Under the pieces are notes generated by a model, which saw only the letters and a program-made list of their open reading frames with translations, had not been told where the DNA came from and made no database searches. A DNA stretch of 5,028 nt from Chloroflexota bacterium (lineage in GTDB: Bacteria; Chloroflexota; Anaerolineae; Promineifilales; Promineifilaceae): NCBI GenBank assembly GCA_008501785.1, contig QQUD01000993.1:1-5028 (forward strand). Direction: 5' to 3'. Both the position numbers and the translations under genes were made by a program. Positions 1-5,028 of the stretch are shown here, one piece after another; the first letter of the stretch is position 1; the number at the start of each line of letters is the position of its first letter.

Positions 1-1477
1 TTGGTGTCATTGGAACGGTGGCTACAATCACGTTACGATTGGCAAAAAGCTCATGCTCAGCCACTTTATCGGCCGTTAAGAACAGGTCCGGGTTGTTGTG
101 ACACGACTCACAGGTTTCTGTTTGCGGTGTATTCCGCTGAATGTTGTGCGGGGTCGTGTACACCCAAGTGGGCAATGCATCGATGTTTTTCAGCAAATCT
201 TCACCATAGAATGCGAAGCTGTCGGCAGCTACCGGAACATGCCTTAAGGGGACATACTCGTATGGCCGGTCGTAGCTTTCTAACGGATTTTTGCCAATCA
301 AGAATGTGAGGTAATCACCATCCGTTGCAAAGAACGGATTGCCTGTTGTTTCGCTGATAGCGACATGGCACCCATCACAACTGGTGTAGGCCACAGAGTG
401 GCATACCTGGCAAGAGAGGTCACCTGCATGTTGTTGATGCATTTCGACTTCATCTTCACCAAGCGCAACCGTGAGATGGCATGTTTCGCAGCGGGGTGAC
501 TGTGTACCACTGTACCGATGGTCAGCCGGTTCGGGCTGATTCGCTTCGGGACCTTCGTGGCACTCTTGGCAATTTGCCGGTTGGCCGTGCATTTCGTGAC
601 CTTGGTGGCAATCAACACAGGTCATGCGTCCTTGCGTAAAATGAACATCGGGGCGTAGATCTTCATGTTTACCAAGGTACTCATTCCCCACGCGGCTGCC
701 GTGGCACGCGGTGCAGTTACGAGTCATGGATGGTGTTTCGTTAAACATATGCCCATCAATCAGACCGCCACCCACCAGATTTGGCTGACTTACATGGCAT
801 TCACCACAGCTTGCATGGCAACCACTACAGTGATTGCTAAACATTTCGGTGATGGCTTCCTGGTCTTCTGCGTTTTCCGTATCGGACCGCGCATCCAACA
901 CTTTATGGTAGCCTGCCAGGTTGTTGTGCAGGCTATACTCGTTCATGGCTACCACATCTGGGTGGCACTCTGAACAATAGGTTTCGGGGTCGTTGCTCGG
1001 ATTCTCAATCAGGCCAGTGTGCGCTTCAGCTTTGTCGGCTGTTTGCTCACCACCATGACAGTCGATACAGGCAACTTGACCGTGGACGTCTTCGGGGAAA
1101 CGTTCCCCATCTACGATTACTTTTTCCCATGGCTCCAACGGAGCCACTTCGCCACCTCAACCTGCGCCTTCGTTTTCGCTGATCACCTCTTCTTCTGGAT
1201 CAGCTGTGTCAATCAGCATCTCTTTGTTGACATGACAATCGAGGCAGTAGTCAACGGCGACCGTCTCAGTAATGACAGCAGGGGTACTGGTCGGAACGGC
1301 CGTTTCTTCCACTATTTCCTCAGCCATTGCCACTTCAACGCCAAGTGCGGCTGACGCTTCCTGTTCATCCTCTTCTGGGGCTGCATCGGGGCCGCACCCA
1401 ATCAGAACTGTGAGCAGTAAAGCCAAACTCAATAAGATAAAAATGGTCCAATTAGCTTTCAAACTTTCCGTTTTCAA
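1..1477 (-). CDS. Large multihaem (at least 12) c-type cytochrome lipoprotein, in-frame TGA at codon 107, C-terminus cut by window edge
   Basis: The reading frame runs leftward for 492 codons from a TTG at 1477 and leaves the window. The N-terminus has a hydrophobic segment (about residues 11-27) ending in a lipobox, L-I-G-C, with the acylation cysteine at 28, so an exported lipoprotein is expected. An acidic, Ala/Pro/Thr-rich linker (about 30-75) follows, then haem site 1 (CLDCH, 78-82). After the TGA the same frame carries eleven more CXXCH sites: CIDCH, CSECH, CSGCH, CGECH, CTACH, CVDCH, CQECH, CETCH, CQVCH, CDGCH and CESCH. Two pairs are very close (CSGCH-AS-CGECH; CQVCH then CDGCH six residues later), implying stacked haems. 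The role is probably extracytoplasmic electron transfer; I cannot name a substrate or a characterised family. The TTG start is chosen because a GGAG lies 7 nt upstream and the only nearby ATG (1490) is out of frame. The single TGA leaves the downstream frame intact, so this may be a selenoprotein, a recent pseudogene or a sequence error. Confidence 0.88.
69..77 (+). repeat. Partial copy of the CGGCCGTT word
   Basis: TCGGCCGTT, inside the minus-strand cytochrome. It shares the CGGCCGTT core with the full copies but has T instead of A in front. Confidence 0.5.
1130..1159 (-). other. In-frame TGA followed by a perfect hairpin (candidate bacterial SECIS-like element)
   Basis: On the minus strand the TGA (1159-1157) lies between Gly-Ala-Gly and Gly-Gly-Glu codons of the cytochrome. 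After 10 nt comes a perfect stem TGGCTCC / GGAGCCA (1146-1140 pairing with 1136-1130) closed by a GUU loop (1139-1137). The loop begins 17 nt after the TGA. A short stem with a small loop starting in G at roughly this distance is the general form of bacterial selenocysteine insertion elements. Against this, the TGA does not replace a cysteine in a visible CXXCH or other known redox motif. A possible reinitiation site also overlaps it: GAGG at 1158-1155, then GTG at 1147-1145. A product started there would lack the export signal and could not become a mature c-type cytochrome. The hairpin is seen directly; selenocysteine is inference. Confidence 0.4.
1295..1306 (+). repeat. ACGGCCGTTTC word, copy in the large cytochrome linker
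   Basis: AACGGCCGTTTC, with the 10-bp palindrome AACGGCCGTT. On the coding (minus) strand it reads GAA-ACG-GCC-GTT, encoding Glu-Thr-Ala-Val in the acidic linker. Confidence 0.7.
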
Positions 1478-1488
1478 AGGAAAACTCC
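1478..1488 (-). promoter_or_regulatory. Ribosome binding site supporting the TTG start of the minus-strand cytochrome
   Basis: GGAG on the minus strand (1488-1485) is separated by 7 nt from the TTG at 1477-1475. This supports TTG initiation and gives a complete lipoprotein signal peptide directly after the start. Confidence 0.6.
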
Positions 1489-1498
1489 ATAAATCTTT

Positions 1499-1521
1499 AG
1501 GACAATCCTGAGGACAATCCT
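1499..1521 (-). repeat. Tandem pair of 11-bp dyads AGGACAATCCT in the cytochrome leader
   Basis: AGGACAATCCT occurs at 1499-1509 and again at 1511-1521, a 12-bp period with one base between copies. Each copy is itself a dyad, AGGA-N3-TCCT. The pair lies 22-44 nt upstream of the TTG start and inside the predicted 5' untranslated leader of the minus-strand cytochrome, close to its ribosome binding site. A protein operator or a translational control site is possible; the role is unknown. Confidence 0.6.
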
Positions 1522-1551
1522 ATTGGGAATTCGTTAATATTTCTCTAATCA

Positions 1552-1565
1552 GTGAAATATTTCAC
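1552..1565. promoter_or_regulatory. Perfect palindrome GTGAAATATTTCAC (candidate Crp/Fnr-family operator)
   Basis: The 14-bp sequence is a perfect inverted repeat and matches the GTGA-N6-TCAC core recognised by Crp-type regulators. It overlaps the start site expected for the leftward promoter (about 1563). If that promoter is right, a bound protein would be placed to repress the cytochrome gene. The palindrome is seen directly; the regulator family is inferred from motif similarity only. Confidence 0.5.
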
Positions 1566-1569
1566 CAAC

Positions 1570-1597
1570 AGTATAACCAAAGCCTTGGCAAAATCAA
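1570..1597 (-). promoter_or_regulatory. Leftward sigma70-like promoter for the multihaem lipoprotein
   Basis: On the minus strand TTGATT (1597-1592) is followed after 16 bp by TATACT (1575-1570), each close to the -35 and -10 consensus. The predicted start near 1563 would give a leader of about 85 nt carrying the twin AGGATTGTCCT dyads. The spacer contains a short dyad CCAA-N4-TTGG (1578-1589), which might also bind protein. Confidence 0.5.
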
Positions 1598-1736
1598 TAC
1601 TTTCGCAAGGTTTTTCTTATAGGTTTTAATTCTCGCCATTCATAAGCAAAAACAATGAATCGACACAAATACCCCATTGAGTTCTTTATAGTTTTTGTTA
1701 CAATATTCACAATTGACTGATACATTGACCGAAATT

Positions 1737-1745
1737 TGTTATAAT
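1737..1745 (+). promoter_or_regulatory. Extended -10 promoter (TGTTATAAT) for the LysR gene
   Basis: TGTTATAAT matches the extended -10 form TG-N-TATAAT exactly. The two upstream TTGAC words end 9 and 22 bp before the TATAAT and so are badly spaced as -35 elements, but an extended -10 can work without a good -35. Transcription would begin near 1752, giving a leader of about 38 nt before the ATG at 1790. Confidence 0.55.
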
Positions 1746-1789
1746 TTATTCAAAATGTTTCAGTTTAGAGACAGCAGGGGCTTATTGAT

Positions 1790-2734
1790 ATGTTAGATGC
1801 ACACCAATTAAACGTATTTCTGATTGCAGCAGAAACGCTCAACTTCACGCAAGCGGCCAGCCGCTTGCATATGAGTCAACCAAGCGTCAGCCAACACATC
1901 CAGGCGTTAGAACAACATTTTGAAACACCGTTGTTCATTCGCTCGGGGCGGCGCATTGAGTTAACAGATGCAGGTGCAGAGCTTGTACCGCTGGCCCGTG
2001 GGTTAGTCAGCCGCTCCATTCACATTGAGGAGACCATGCGCTCTCTTGAAGGAGAGGTGCATGGACATCTCTTGGTTGGGTGCAGCACCACACCAGGAAA
2101 GTACATTCTGCCAAACCTGTTGGCCCAATTCCATCGTTTACATCCCAAAGTACGGGTATCTTGCCATGTGGCTTCACAAGAAGATGCACTGCAAAATGTC
2201 TGTAATGGGGAAGCAAACTTTGCTTTAGTGAGTTCCTCTCGTTTAGCAAACAAAGATTTGGAGCTGCGTCGTTTTATGTCTGATCCGGTCGTCTTGATCG
2301 CGCCGTTAGGTCATCCTTGGGCATTGCGAGAAGATATTGAACCGGAAGAGTTGTACGACGCGACTTTTATTTTGCGCGAAGAGGCTTCTGGGACACAGGC
2401 AACAGTGAAAGATGGCTTAGCAGCCGTTGGCGTAGACACGGATTTACTAGAAACGTTGTTGATTTTAGGAAATTCAGAAGCGATTGCGTTGGCCGTCAAA
2501 GAAGAGTTAGGACTGGGGTTTGTATCTAACATTGTTGTGGAACGCTTGGTTAAGGGCCAGGTAGCCACAATTCCAATCCGGGGCGTAAAACTGGAACGAG
2601 AAATCTTTATTGGTCGTCACATGCGACGACCAGCCACCGTGGCGCAAAGATCGTTCTGGGAATTTATTAAACACGAAATTGGTTCTGAACCAATATCCGG
2701 AGTGGAGTTTGAATACGGGCCTTTGATAGCATAA
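1790..2734 (+). CDS. LysR-family transcriptional regulator
   Basis: This 314-residue protein has the usual full length of the family. Residues 1-62 form the winged helix-turn-helix: the core F19-T-Q-A-A-S-R-L-H-M-S-Q-P-S-V-S-Q-H-I is the classic LysR recognition segment, followed by L48-F-I-R and L58-T-D-A-G. A linker helix (about 63-90) leads to a periplasmic-binding-protein-like effector domain (about 92-295) that starts with L94-L-V-G-C-S-T-T and includes L195-R-E-E-A-S-G-T, a segment typical of the CysB/CbbR-like branch. The effector cannot be predicted. The ATG at 1790 is preceded by AGGGG 9 nt upstream. The gene is divergent from the large cytochrome and in line with the octahaem gene, so either or both could be targets, along with its own promoter. 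The TAA stop overlaps a copy of the ACGGCCGTTTC word. Confidence 0.95.
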   Translation: MLDAHQLNVFLIAAETLNFTQAASRLHMSQPSVSQHIQALEQHFETPLFIRSGRRIELTDAGAELVPLARGLVSRSIHIEETMRSLEGEVHGHLLVGCSTTPGKYILPNLLAQFHRLHPKVRVSCHVASQEDALQNVCNGEANFALVSSSRLANKDLELRRFMSDPVVLIAPLGHPWALREDIEPEELYDATFILREEASGTQATVKDGLAAVGVDTDLLETLLILGNSEAIALAVKEELGLGFVSNIVVERLVKGQVATIPIRGVKLEREIFIGRHMRRPATVAQRSFWEFIKHEIGSEPISGVEFEYGPLIA

Positions 2735-2744
2735 CGGCCGTTTC
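2733..2744 (+). repeat. ACGGCCGTTTC word, copy at the LysR stop codon
   Basis: AACGGCCGTTTC begins inside the TAA stop of the regulator gene, so this copy is essentially non-coding. Confidence 0.7.
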
Positions 2745-2780
2745 CAAACACACCGAACCAATTGAATAACACCTCTCGCT

Positions 2781-2832
2781 CTGGCCGGTTTCTGACCGTG
2801 CCAGATAGGTCGCATGGTCAGAAACTAGCGAC
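2781..2832 (+). promoter_or_regulatory. Overlapping, mutually exclusive hairpins in the leader of the octahaem operon
   Basis: Three inverted repeats interlock. Hairpin A pairs CTGGCCGGT (2781-2789) with ACCG-T-GCCAG (2795-2804) around a TTCTG loop, with one bulged T. Stem B is a perfect 10-bp repeat, GTTTCTGACC (2788-2797) with GGTCAGAAAC (2816-2825). Stem C pairs GTCGC (2809-2813) with GCGAC (2828-2832). B shares bases with A and interleaves with C, so they cannot all form together. No T-run follows any of them, so an ordinary rho-independent terminator is unlikely. As DNA, B could be an operator; as RNA, the set resembles switch-like leaders. A 9-bp direct repeat TTGAATAAC flanks the set (2762-2770, 2848-2856). 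Confidence 0.5.
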
Positions 2833-2865
2833 AGCGGGAAATTCTTGTTGAATAACGAGGCGACT

Positions 2866-3903
2866 ATGAACAAGTATGCACAATACCGGCGTTTTTTCTT
2901 TGCGCTGGCTGTTGGCGTGGTGGTAGGGCTTGTTTCCCTGTTGGTCACAGTGCAATTAGCCACTGCGGCCGAACGATACCAATCAGACGATGAACCGGCT
3001 CCAGATACCGAACATCCGACACAAGATTGTCAAGAATGTCATTTGGATGTAGCCAGTCATTGGGAAGACAGCCCTCATGCACACGCATTTGACGACGAAG
3101 TATTTCAAGCACAATGGGTCAGTTTAGGTGAACCGGGCGAATGTCTGGCTTGCCATACAACCAACTTCCAACCGGCAACGGGTGAATTTGATGCAGAAGG
3201 CGTTGAATGTCAGGCGTGTCATGGCGAAGTTGATCCTGAACACCCCCCCAATCCAGTCCCGATTTTGGCAGACACCGAATATTGCGGCACATGCCACACA
3301 ACCACTTTAGGTGAATGGCATCGCACAGGCCATGCCACTGAGGACATTGGCTGTATGGATTGTCATGATCCGCATAGCCAAGACCCGCTGTTTGAGGAAC
3401 CTGACGATTTGTGCATCAACTGCCACGAAGATTCGATGGGTGATTATCTGGAAGATTTGCACGTGCAAGAAGGCATCGGCTGTGTTGATTGTCACGCGTT
3501 GGTCATTCCACCGGAAGACCCACCGGAAGATGGTATTGTTCCAACCGGTCATGCATTTGACATTACCCCAGCGACTTGTGTTGCCTGTCACACGGATGCG
3601 CTTCATGCTGGATTCCATCTCCCAGGTTACGAGGATGGCGCAAAAGCAGCCAATGCTGCAGGTGAGGAATTGGCTTCTTCTGAGGATGAGGTTGTTGAGG
3701 ATGAAACGGCCGTTTCTGAACCCACACCCCTCACCCCAGAACAACAAATCCAAACCCTCGAAGCAGCCATCGCCAGCCAAAACGTGACCACGCTCTTCCA
3801 GGGCGGCATTGTTGGACTCGTGTTAGGCGGCAGCAGCGCCTGGTTTGTCGCCAGCAACATCCGCCAACGCCGGAAGGATGACGAAGAAAATGGCGAAGAA
3901 TAA
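2866..3903 (+). CDS. Membrane-anchored octahaem c-type cytochrome
   Basis: The protein has 345 residues from the ATG at 2866, chosen over an upstream TTG at 2845 because GAGG lies 5 nt before it. An N-terminal signal segment (about 8-32, preceded by Arg-Arg) ends near A-T-A-A. Eight CXXCH haem sites follow at 55, 93, 115, 140, 163, 183, 206 and 238, with further histidines (for example H71, H73, H152, H156, H199, H229) as possible distal ligands. An acidic linker (about 266-290) and a short possible helix lead to one transmembrane segment (about 311-330), followed by R-Q-R-R-K. This implies a periplasmic haem domain with the C-terminus in the cytoplasm. It probably passes electrons to or from the Fe-S protein and NrfD-like subunit encoded next; the Fe-S gene overlaps its 3' end by 14 nt. 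The position matches cytochromes of Hmc- and Nrf-type complexes, but I cannot assign it to a named one. Confidence 0.92.
   Translation: MNKYAQYRRFFFALAVGVVVGLVSLLVTVQLATAAERYQSDDEPAPDTEHPTQDCQECHLDVASHWEDSPHAHAFDDEVFQAQWVSLGEPGECLACHTTNFQPATGEFDAEGVECQACHGEVDPEHPPNPVPILADTEYCGTCHTTTLGEWHRTGHATEDIGCMDCHDPHSQDPLFEEPDDLCINCHEDSMGDYLEDLHVQEGIGCVDCHALVIPPEDPPEDGIVPTGHAFDITPATCVACHTDALHAGFHLPGYEDGAKAANAAGEELASSEDEVVEDETAVSEPTPLTPEQQIQTLEAAIASQNVTTLFQGGIVGLVLGGSSAWFVASNIRQRRKDDEENGEE
3703..3716 (+). repeat. ACGGCCGTTTC word, 14-bp perfect palindrome in the octahaem linker
   Basis: GAAACGGCCGTTTC is fully palindromic and encodes Glu-Thr-Ala-Val-Ser in the acidic linker of the octahaem cytochrome, as in the linker of the other cytochrome. 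Confidence 0.7.
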
Positions 3904-4711
3904 AAACGATAAACAACCACGCGTCATTTCCCGACGTGAAGCGTTGACCGTGATTGGCGCAACCGGCGCGACGGCATTAATGGCCCAGGTGTTCACATCT
4001 GGCCCCCTATCAGCCGACTCGGTTGCAGGAATTGAGCGCGAATCGCATCACGTCAGCGGCGAAAATGAATGGCACATGGTCATCGACCTTGAGCATTGCA
4101 TTGGCTGCCAATACTGCGTCTGGGCGTGTCAAGCAACCAACGACGTACCCGAAGAAGAGATGCGTTGGAATGTGGGCTTCCCCGAGCGCACCGAAAACGG
4201 CACCGATTTCTTCATGACGCGACCCTGCCTGCACTGCCAAGATGCACCTTGTGTGAAGGTATGCCCGGTTGGTGCTACCTGGGTGCGTGAAGATGGCATT
4301 GTAGACATGGATTATGATCGCTGCATTGGCTGTCGCTATTGTGAAGTGGCCTGTCCGTATGATGTGCGCCGCTTTAATTGGGATGTCTCTCTCGCAGAAA
4401 ACCCGCATCAACCTACCTGGGGTAATGCGGAAGTAGAACGACGCCCACGTGGCGTGGTTGAAAAATGCACGTTCTGTGTACATCGCATTGATCGCGGTTT
4501 GGAGCACGGCTTGACCCCTGGTGTTGATCCACAAGCGACGCCAGCCTGTGTTAATGTTTGCCCGGTAAATGCGCGTGTGTTTGGCAACATCAAAGACTCA
4601 GAAAGCCCGGTCTCTAAATATCTGGCGGAGCATGATACGTTCCGACTGCGCGAAGATTTAGGCACCAATCCGAAGGTTCATTATGTGCGCCCAGAGCGGG
4701 AGGAGGTGTAA
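3890..4711 (+). CDS. Tat-exported ferredoxin-like protein with four [4Fe-4S] clusters (HybA/DsrO/NrfC-like)
   Basis: From the ATG at 3890 the product has 273 residues. A twin-arginine signal, S14-R-R-E-A-L, is followed by a hydrophobic stretch (about 19-36), so the folded Fe-S protein should be exported. Sixteen cysteines fall into four groups: C70-X2-C-X2-C-X3-C80, C113-X2-C-X4-C-X3-C125, C145-X2-C-X2-C-X3-C155, and C193-X2-C196 with C220-X3-C224. This is the pattern of the electron-wiring subunits of DMSO reductase-, Nrf-, Dsr- and Hyb-type complexes. There is no C-terminal membrane helix, unlike E. coli HybA. It most likely relays electrons between the octahaem cytochrome (or an unseen catalytic subunit) and the NrfD-like protein. 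The in-frame ATG at 3878 and TTG at 3845 are less likely starts; GGAAGG at 3872-3877 could serve 3890. The overlap with the cytochrome gene suggests coupled translation. Confidence 0.94.
   Translation: MAKNKNDKQPRVISRREALTVIGATGATALMAQVFTSGPLSADSVAGIERESHHVSGENEWHMVIDLEHCIGCQYCVWACQATNDVPEEEMRWNVGFPERTENGTDFFMTRPCLHCQDAPCVKVCPVGATWVREDGIVDMDYDRCIGCRYCEVACPYDVRRFNWDVSLAENPHQPTWGNAEVERRPRGVVEKCTFCVHRIDRGLEHGLTPGVDPQATPACVNVCPVNARVFGNIKDSESPVSKYLAEHDTFRLREDLGTNPKVHYVRPEREEV
4701..4706 (+). promoter_or_regulatory. Consensus Shine-Dalgarno AGGAGG for the NrfD/HybB-like gene
   Basis: AGGAGG lies inside the last codons of the Fe-S gene, 6 nt before the ATG at 4713, and fixes that start. It is the strongest ribosome binding site in the window and may raise output of the membrane subunit. 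Confidence 0.85.
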
Positions 4712-4712
4712 G

Positions 4713-5028
4713 ATGGCTACCATGACAACAACACCTGAAAAGAAGGGGGGAATACGGCCGTTTCACATCTGGGTCGCCTCTCTTTTAACCATGATCGGCT
4801 TTGGCATCTACGGTGGTTATCAAACCTTGTGGAATGGCCTCGCCGTCACCAATCTGAGTGATCAAGTGCCTTGGGGCTTGTGGATTACGCACGACATCTC
4901 AGCGATTGCGCTAGGGGCTGGAGCATTTACGTTTTCAGCCGTTGTTTACCTGTTTCGCATTAAACGGTTTGAGCCAATGGCGAGAGCGGCCGTTTTCGTC
5001 GGCTTCCTCGGCTACCCATCAGCTATGC
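4713..5028 (+). CDS. NrfD/HybB-family quinone-interacting membrane subunit, 3' partial
   Basis: The first 105 residues are present and the frame is open to the window edge. A short hydrophilic N-terminus (1-16) is followed by a first transmembrane helix (about 19-38), the segment P53-W-G-L-W-I-T-H-D and a second helix (about 62-81). Then comes R-I-K-R-F-E-P-M-A-R-A-A and the start of a third helix. The P-W-G-x-W-I-x-x-D motif followed by a Gly/Ala-rich helix, and the spacing to the R-A-A segment, match the N-terminal part of HybB/NrfD/PsrC-type proteins. These usually have eight to ten helices and react with the quinone pool. It starts one base after the Fe-S stop codon, so it is part of the same operon. 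Whether the complex feeds or drains quinol depends on a partner outside the window. Confidence 0.9.
   Translation, partial: MATMTTTPEKKGGIRPFHIWVASLLTMIGFGIYGGYQTLWNGLAVTNLSDQVPWGLWITHDISAIALGAGAFTFSAVVYLFRIKRFEPMARAAVFVGFLGYPSAM
4754..4764 (+). repeat. ACGGCCGTTTC word, copy in the NrfD/HybB-like gene
   Basis: Here the word is read in another frame (CGG-CCG-TTT, Arg-Pro-Phe), just before the first membrane helix. Confidence 0.7.
4987..4997 (+). repeat. Partial copy CGGCCGTTTTC in the NrfD/HybB-like gene
   Basis: It matches the core CGGCCGTTT but has G in front and an extra T. It is read as GCG-GCC-GTT-TTC (Ala-Ala-Val-Phe). Confidence 0.5.

Larger units (their letters stand above)
1478..1789. 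other. Divergent AT-rich intergenic region between cytochrome and LysR genes
   Basis: These 312 bp contain no convincing open reading frame or RNA gene. They are clearly richer in A and T than the flanking genes and hold the signals listed separately: a leftward promoter, a palindrome, a tandem dyad pair and a rightward extended -10. Also present are two TTGAC words 12 bp apart (1713-1717 and 1725-1729) and a small dyad TTGT-T-ACAA (1695-1703), just upstream of the rightward promoter. LysR-type regulators commonly bind dyads in front of their own gene, so these are plausible operator pieces, though no full consensus can be asserted. Confidence 0.7.

Noticed and set aside
1157..1159. Genome-wide reassignment of TGA to Trp or Gly
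   Set aside because: No other gene here contains an in-frame TGA, Trp is encoded by TGG throughout, and base composition and gene content do not suggest the lineages with these codes. All three complete genes end in TAA, so the window alone cannot fully exclude it.
665..1354. Plus-strand open frames opposite the large cytochrome
   Set aside because: The minus-strand frame holds regular CXXCH motifs across this stretch; the plus frames encode nothing recognisable.
1157..1477. A separate 106-residue protein ending at the TGA
   Set aside because: The lipoprotein signal and first haem site continue in the same frame into eleven more haem sites, and the downstream part has no export signal of its own, so one interrupted gene is more sensible than two.
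1579..1615. Inverted repeat CCTTG / CAAGG followed by a T-rich run, terminator-like on the plus strand
   Set aside because: The loop is 18 nt, the stem is weak, and no plus-strand gene lies upstream to terminate.
1713..1730. TTGACT or TTGACC as the -35 of the LysR promoter
   Set aside because: Spacers to TATAAT are 21 and 9 bp, both outside the useful range; the extended -10 explains the promoter better.
3307..3787. Long open frames on both strands over the octahaem gene
   Set aside because: They are shadows of a frame carrying eight CXXCH motifs and show no domain features.
3845..3889. Longer N-terminus of the Fe-S protein from TTG 3845
   Set aside because: It would lengthen the overlap with the cytochrome gene to 59 nt and push the twin-arginine motif further from the start; ATG 3890 gives a normal Tat signal.
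4010..4534. Minus-strand open frame of 174 codons
   Set aside because: It lies wholly opposite the Fe-S protein gene, whose cysteine motifs prove the plus-strand reading.
4713..5028. Alternative complex III (ActC) assignment
   Set aside because: In that complex the Fe-S subunit is a fusion of about 1000 residues with a molybdoenzyme-like domain, whereas here it is a 273-residue protein with only the ferredoxin part.

Overview
The window looks like part of a respiratory electron-transfer locus from a bacterium with moderate GC content. A lipoprotein signal, a twin-arginine (Tat) signal, multiheme c-type cytochromes and an NrfD/HybB membrane subunit point to a quinone-linked respiratory chain. 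The overall style resembles environmental Chloroflexota (Anaerolineae-like), but no marker gene here proves that, so the taxonomy is inference.

Layout: on the minus strand, from 1477 to the left edge, lies a large c-type cytochrome lipoprotein with at least 12 CXXCH haem sites, cut off at its C-terminus by the window edge. Its frame is interrupted once by a TGA at codon 107 (1157-1159), with no frameshift on either side. About 312 bp of AT-rich intergenic DNA (1478-1789) follows. It carries a leftward sigma70-like promoter, a perfect GTGA-N6-TCAC palindrome at that promoter's expected start site, a tandem pair of small dyads in the leader, and a rightward extended -10 promoter. A full-length LysR-family regulator (1790-2734, plus) comes next, then a 131-bp gap with mutually exclusive inverted repeats. 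After that come three tightly packed plus-strand genes: a membrane-anchored octahaem cytochrome (2866-3903), a Tat-exported ferredoxin-like protein with 16 cluster cysteines (3890-4711), and the start of an NrfD/HybB-type quinone-interacting membrane protein (4713 to the right edge).

How they fit together: multihaem cytochrome, four-cluster Fe-S protein and NrfD-like subunit are the electron-transfer half of many quinone-linked periplasmic complexes (Hmc, Nrf, DsrJOP, Hyb-like). The catalytic partner, if any, would lie beyond 5028. The LysR protein sits between the two cytochrome units and is a reasonable candidate to regulate one or both.

The most interesting points are: the in-frame TGA followed at 10 nt by a perfect 7-bp hairpin with a GUU loop, which fits the general geometry of a bacterial selenocysteine element but could also be a nonsense mutation or a sequencing error; a recurring palindrome-centred word ACGGCCGTTTC (four exact copies and two partial ones in 5 kb) that falls in different reading frames and in non-coding DNA; and the overlapping hairpins in the leader of the octahaem operon.
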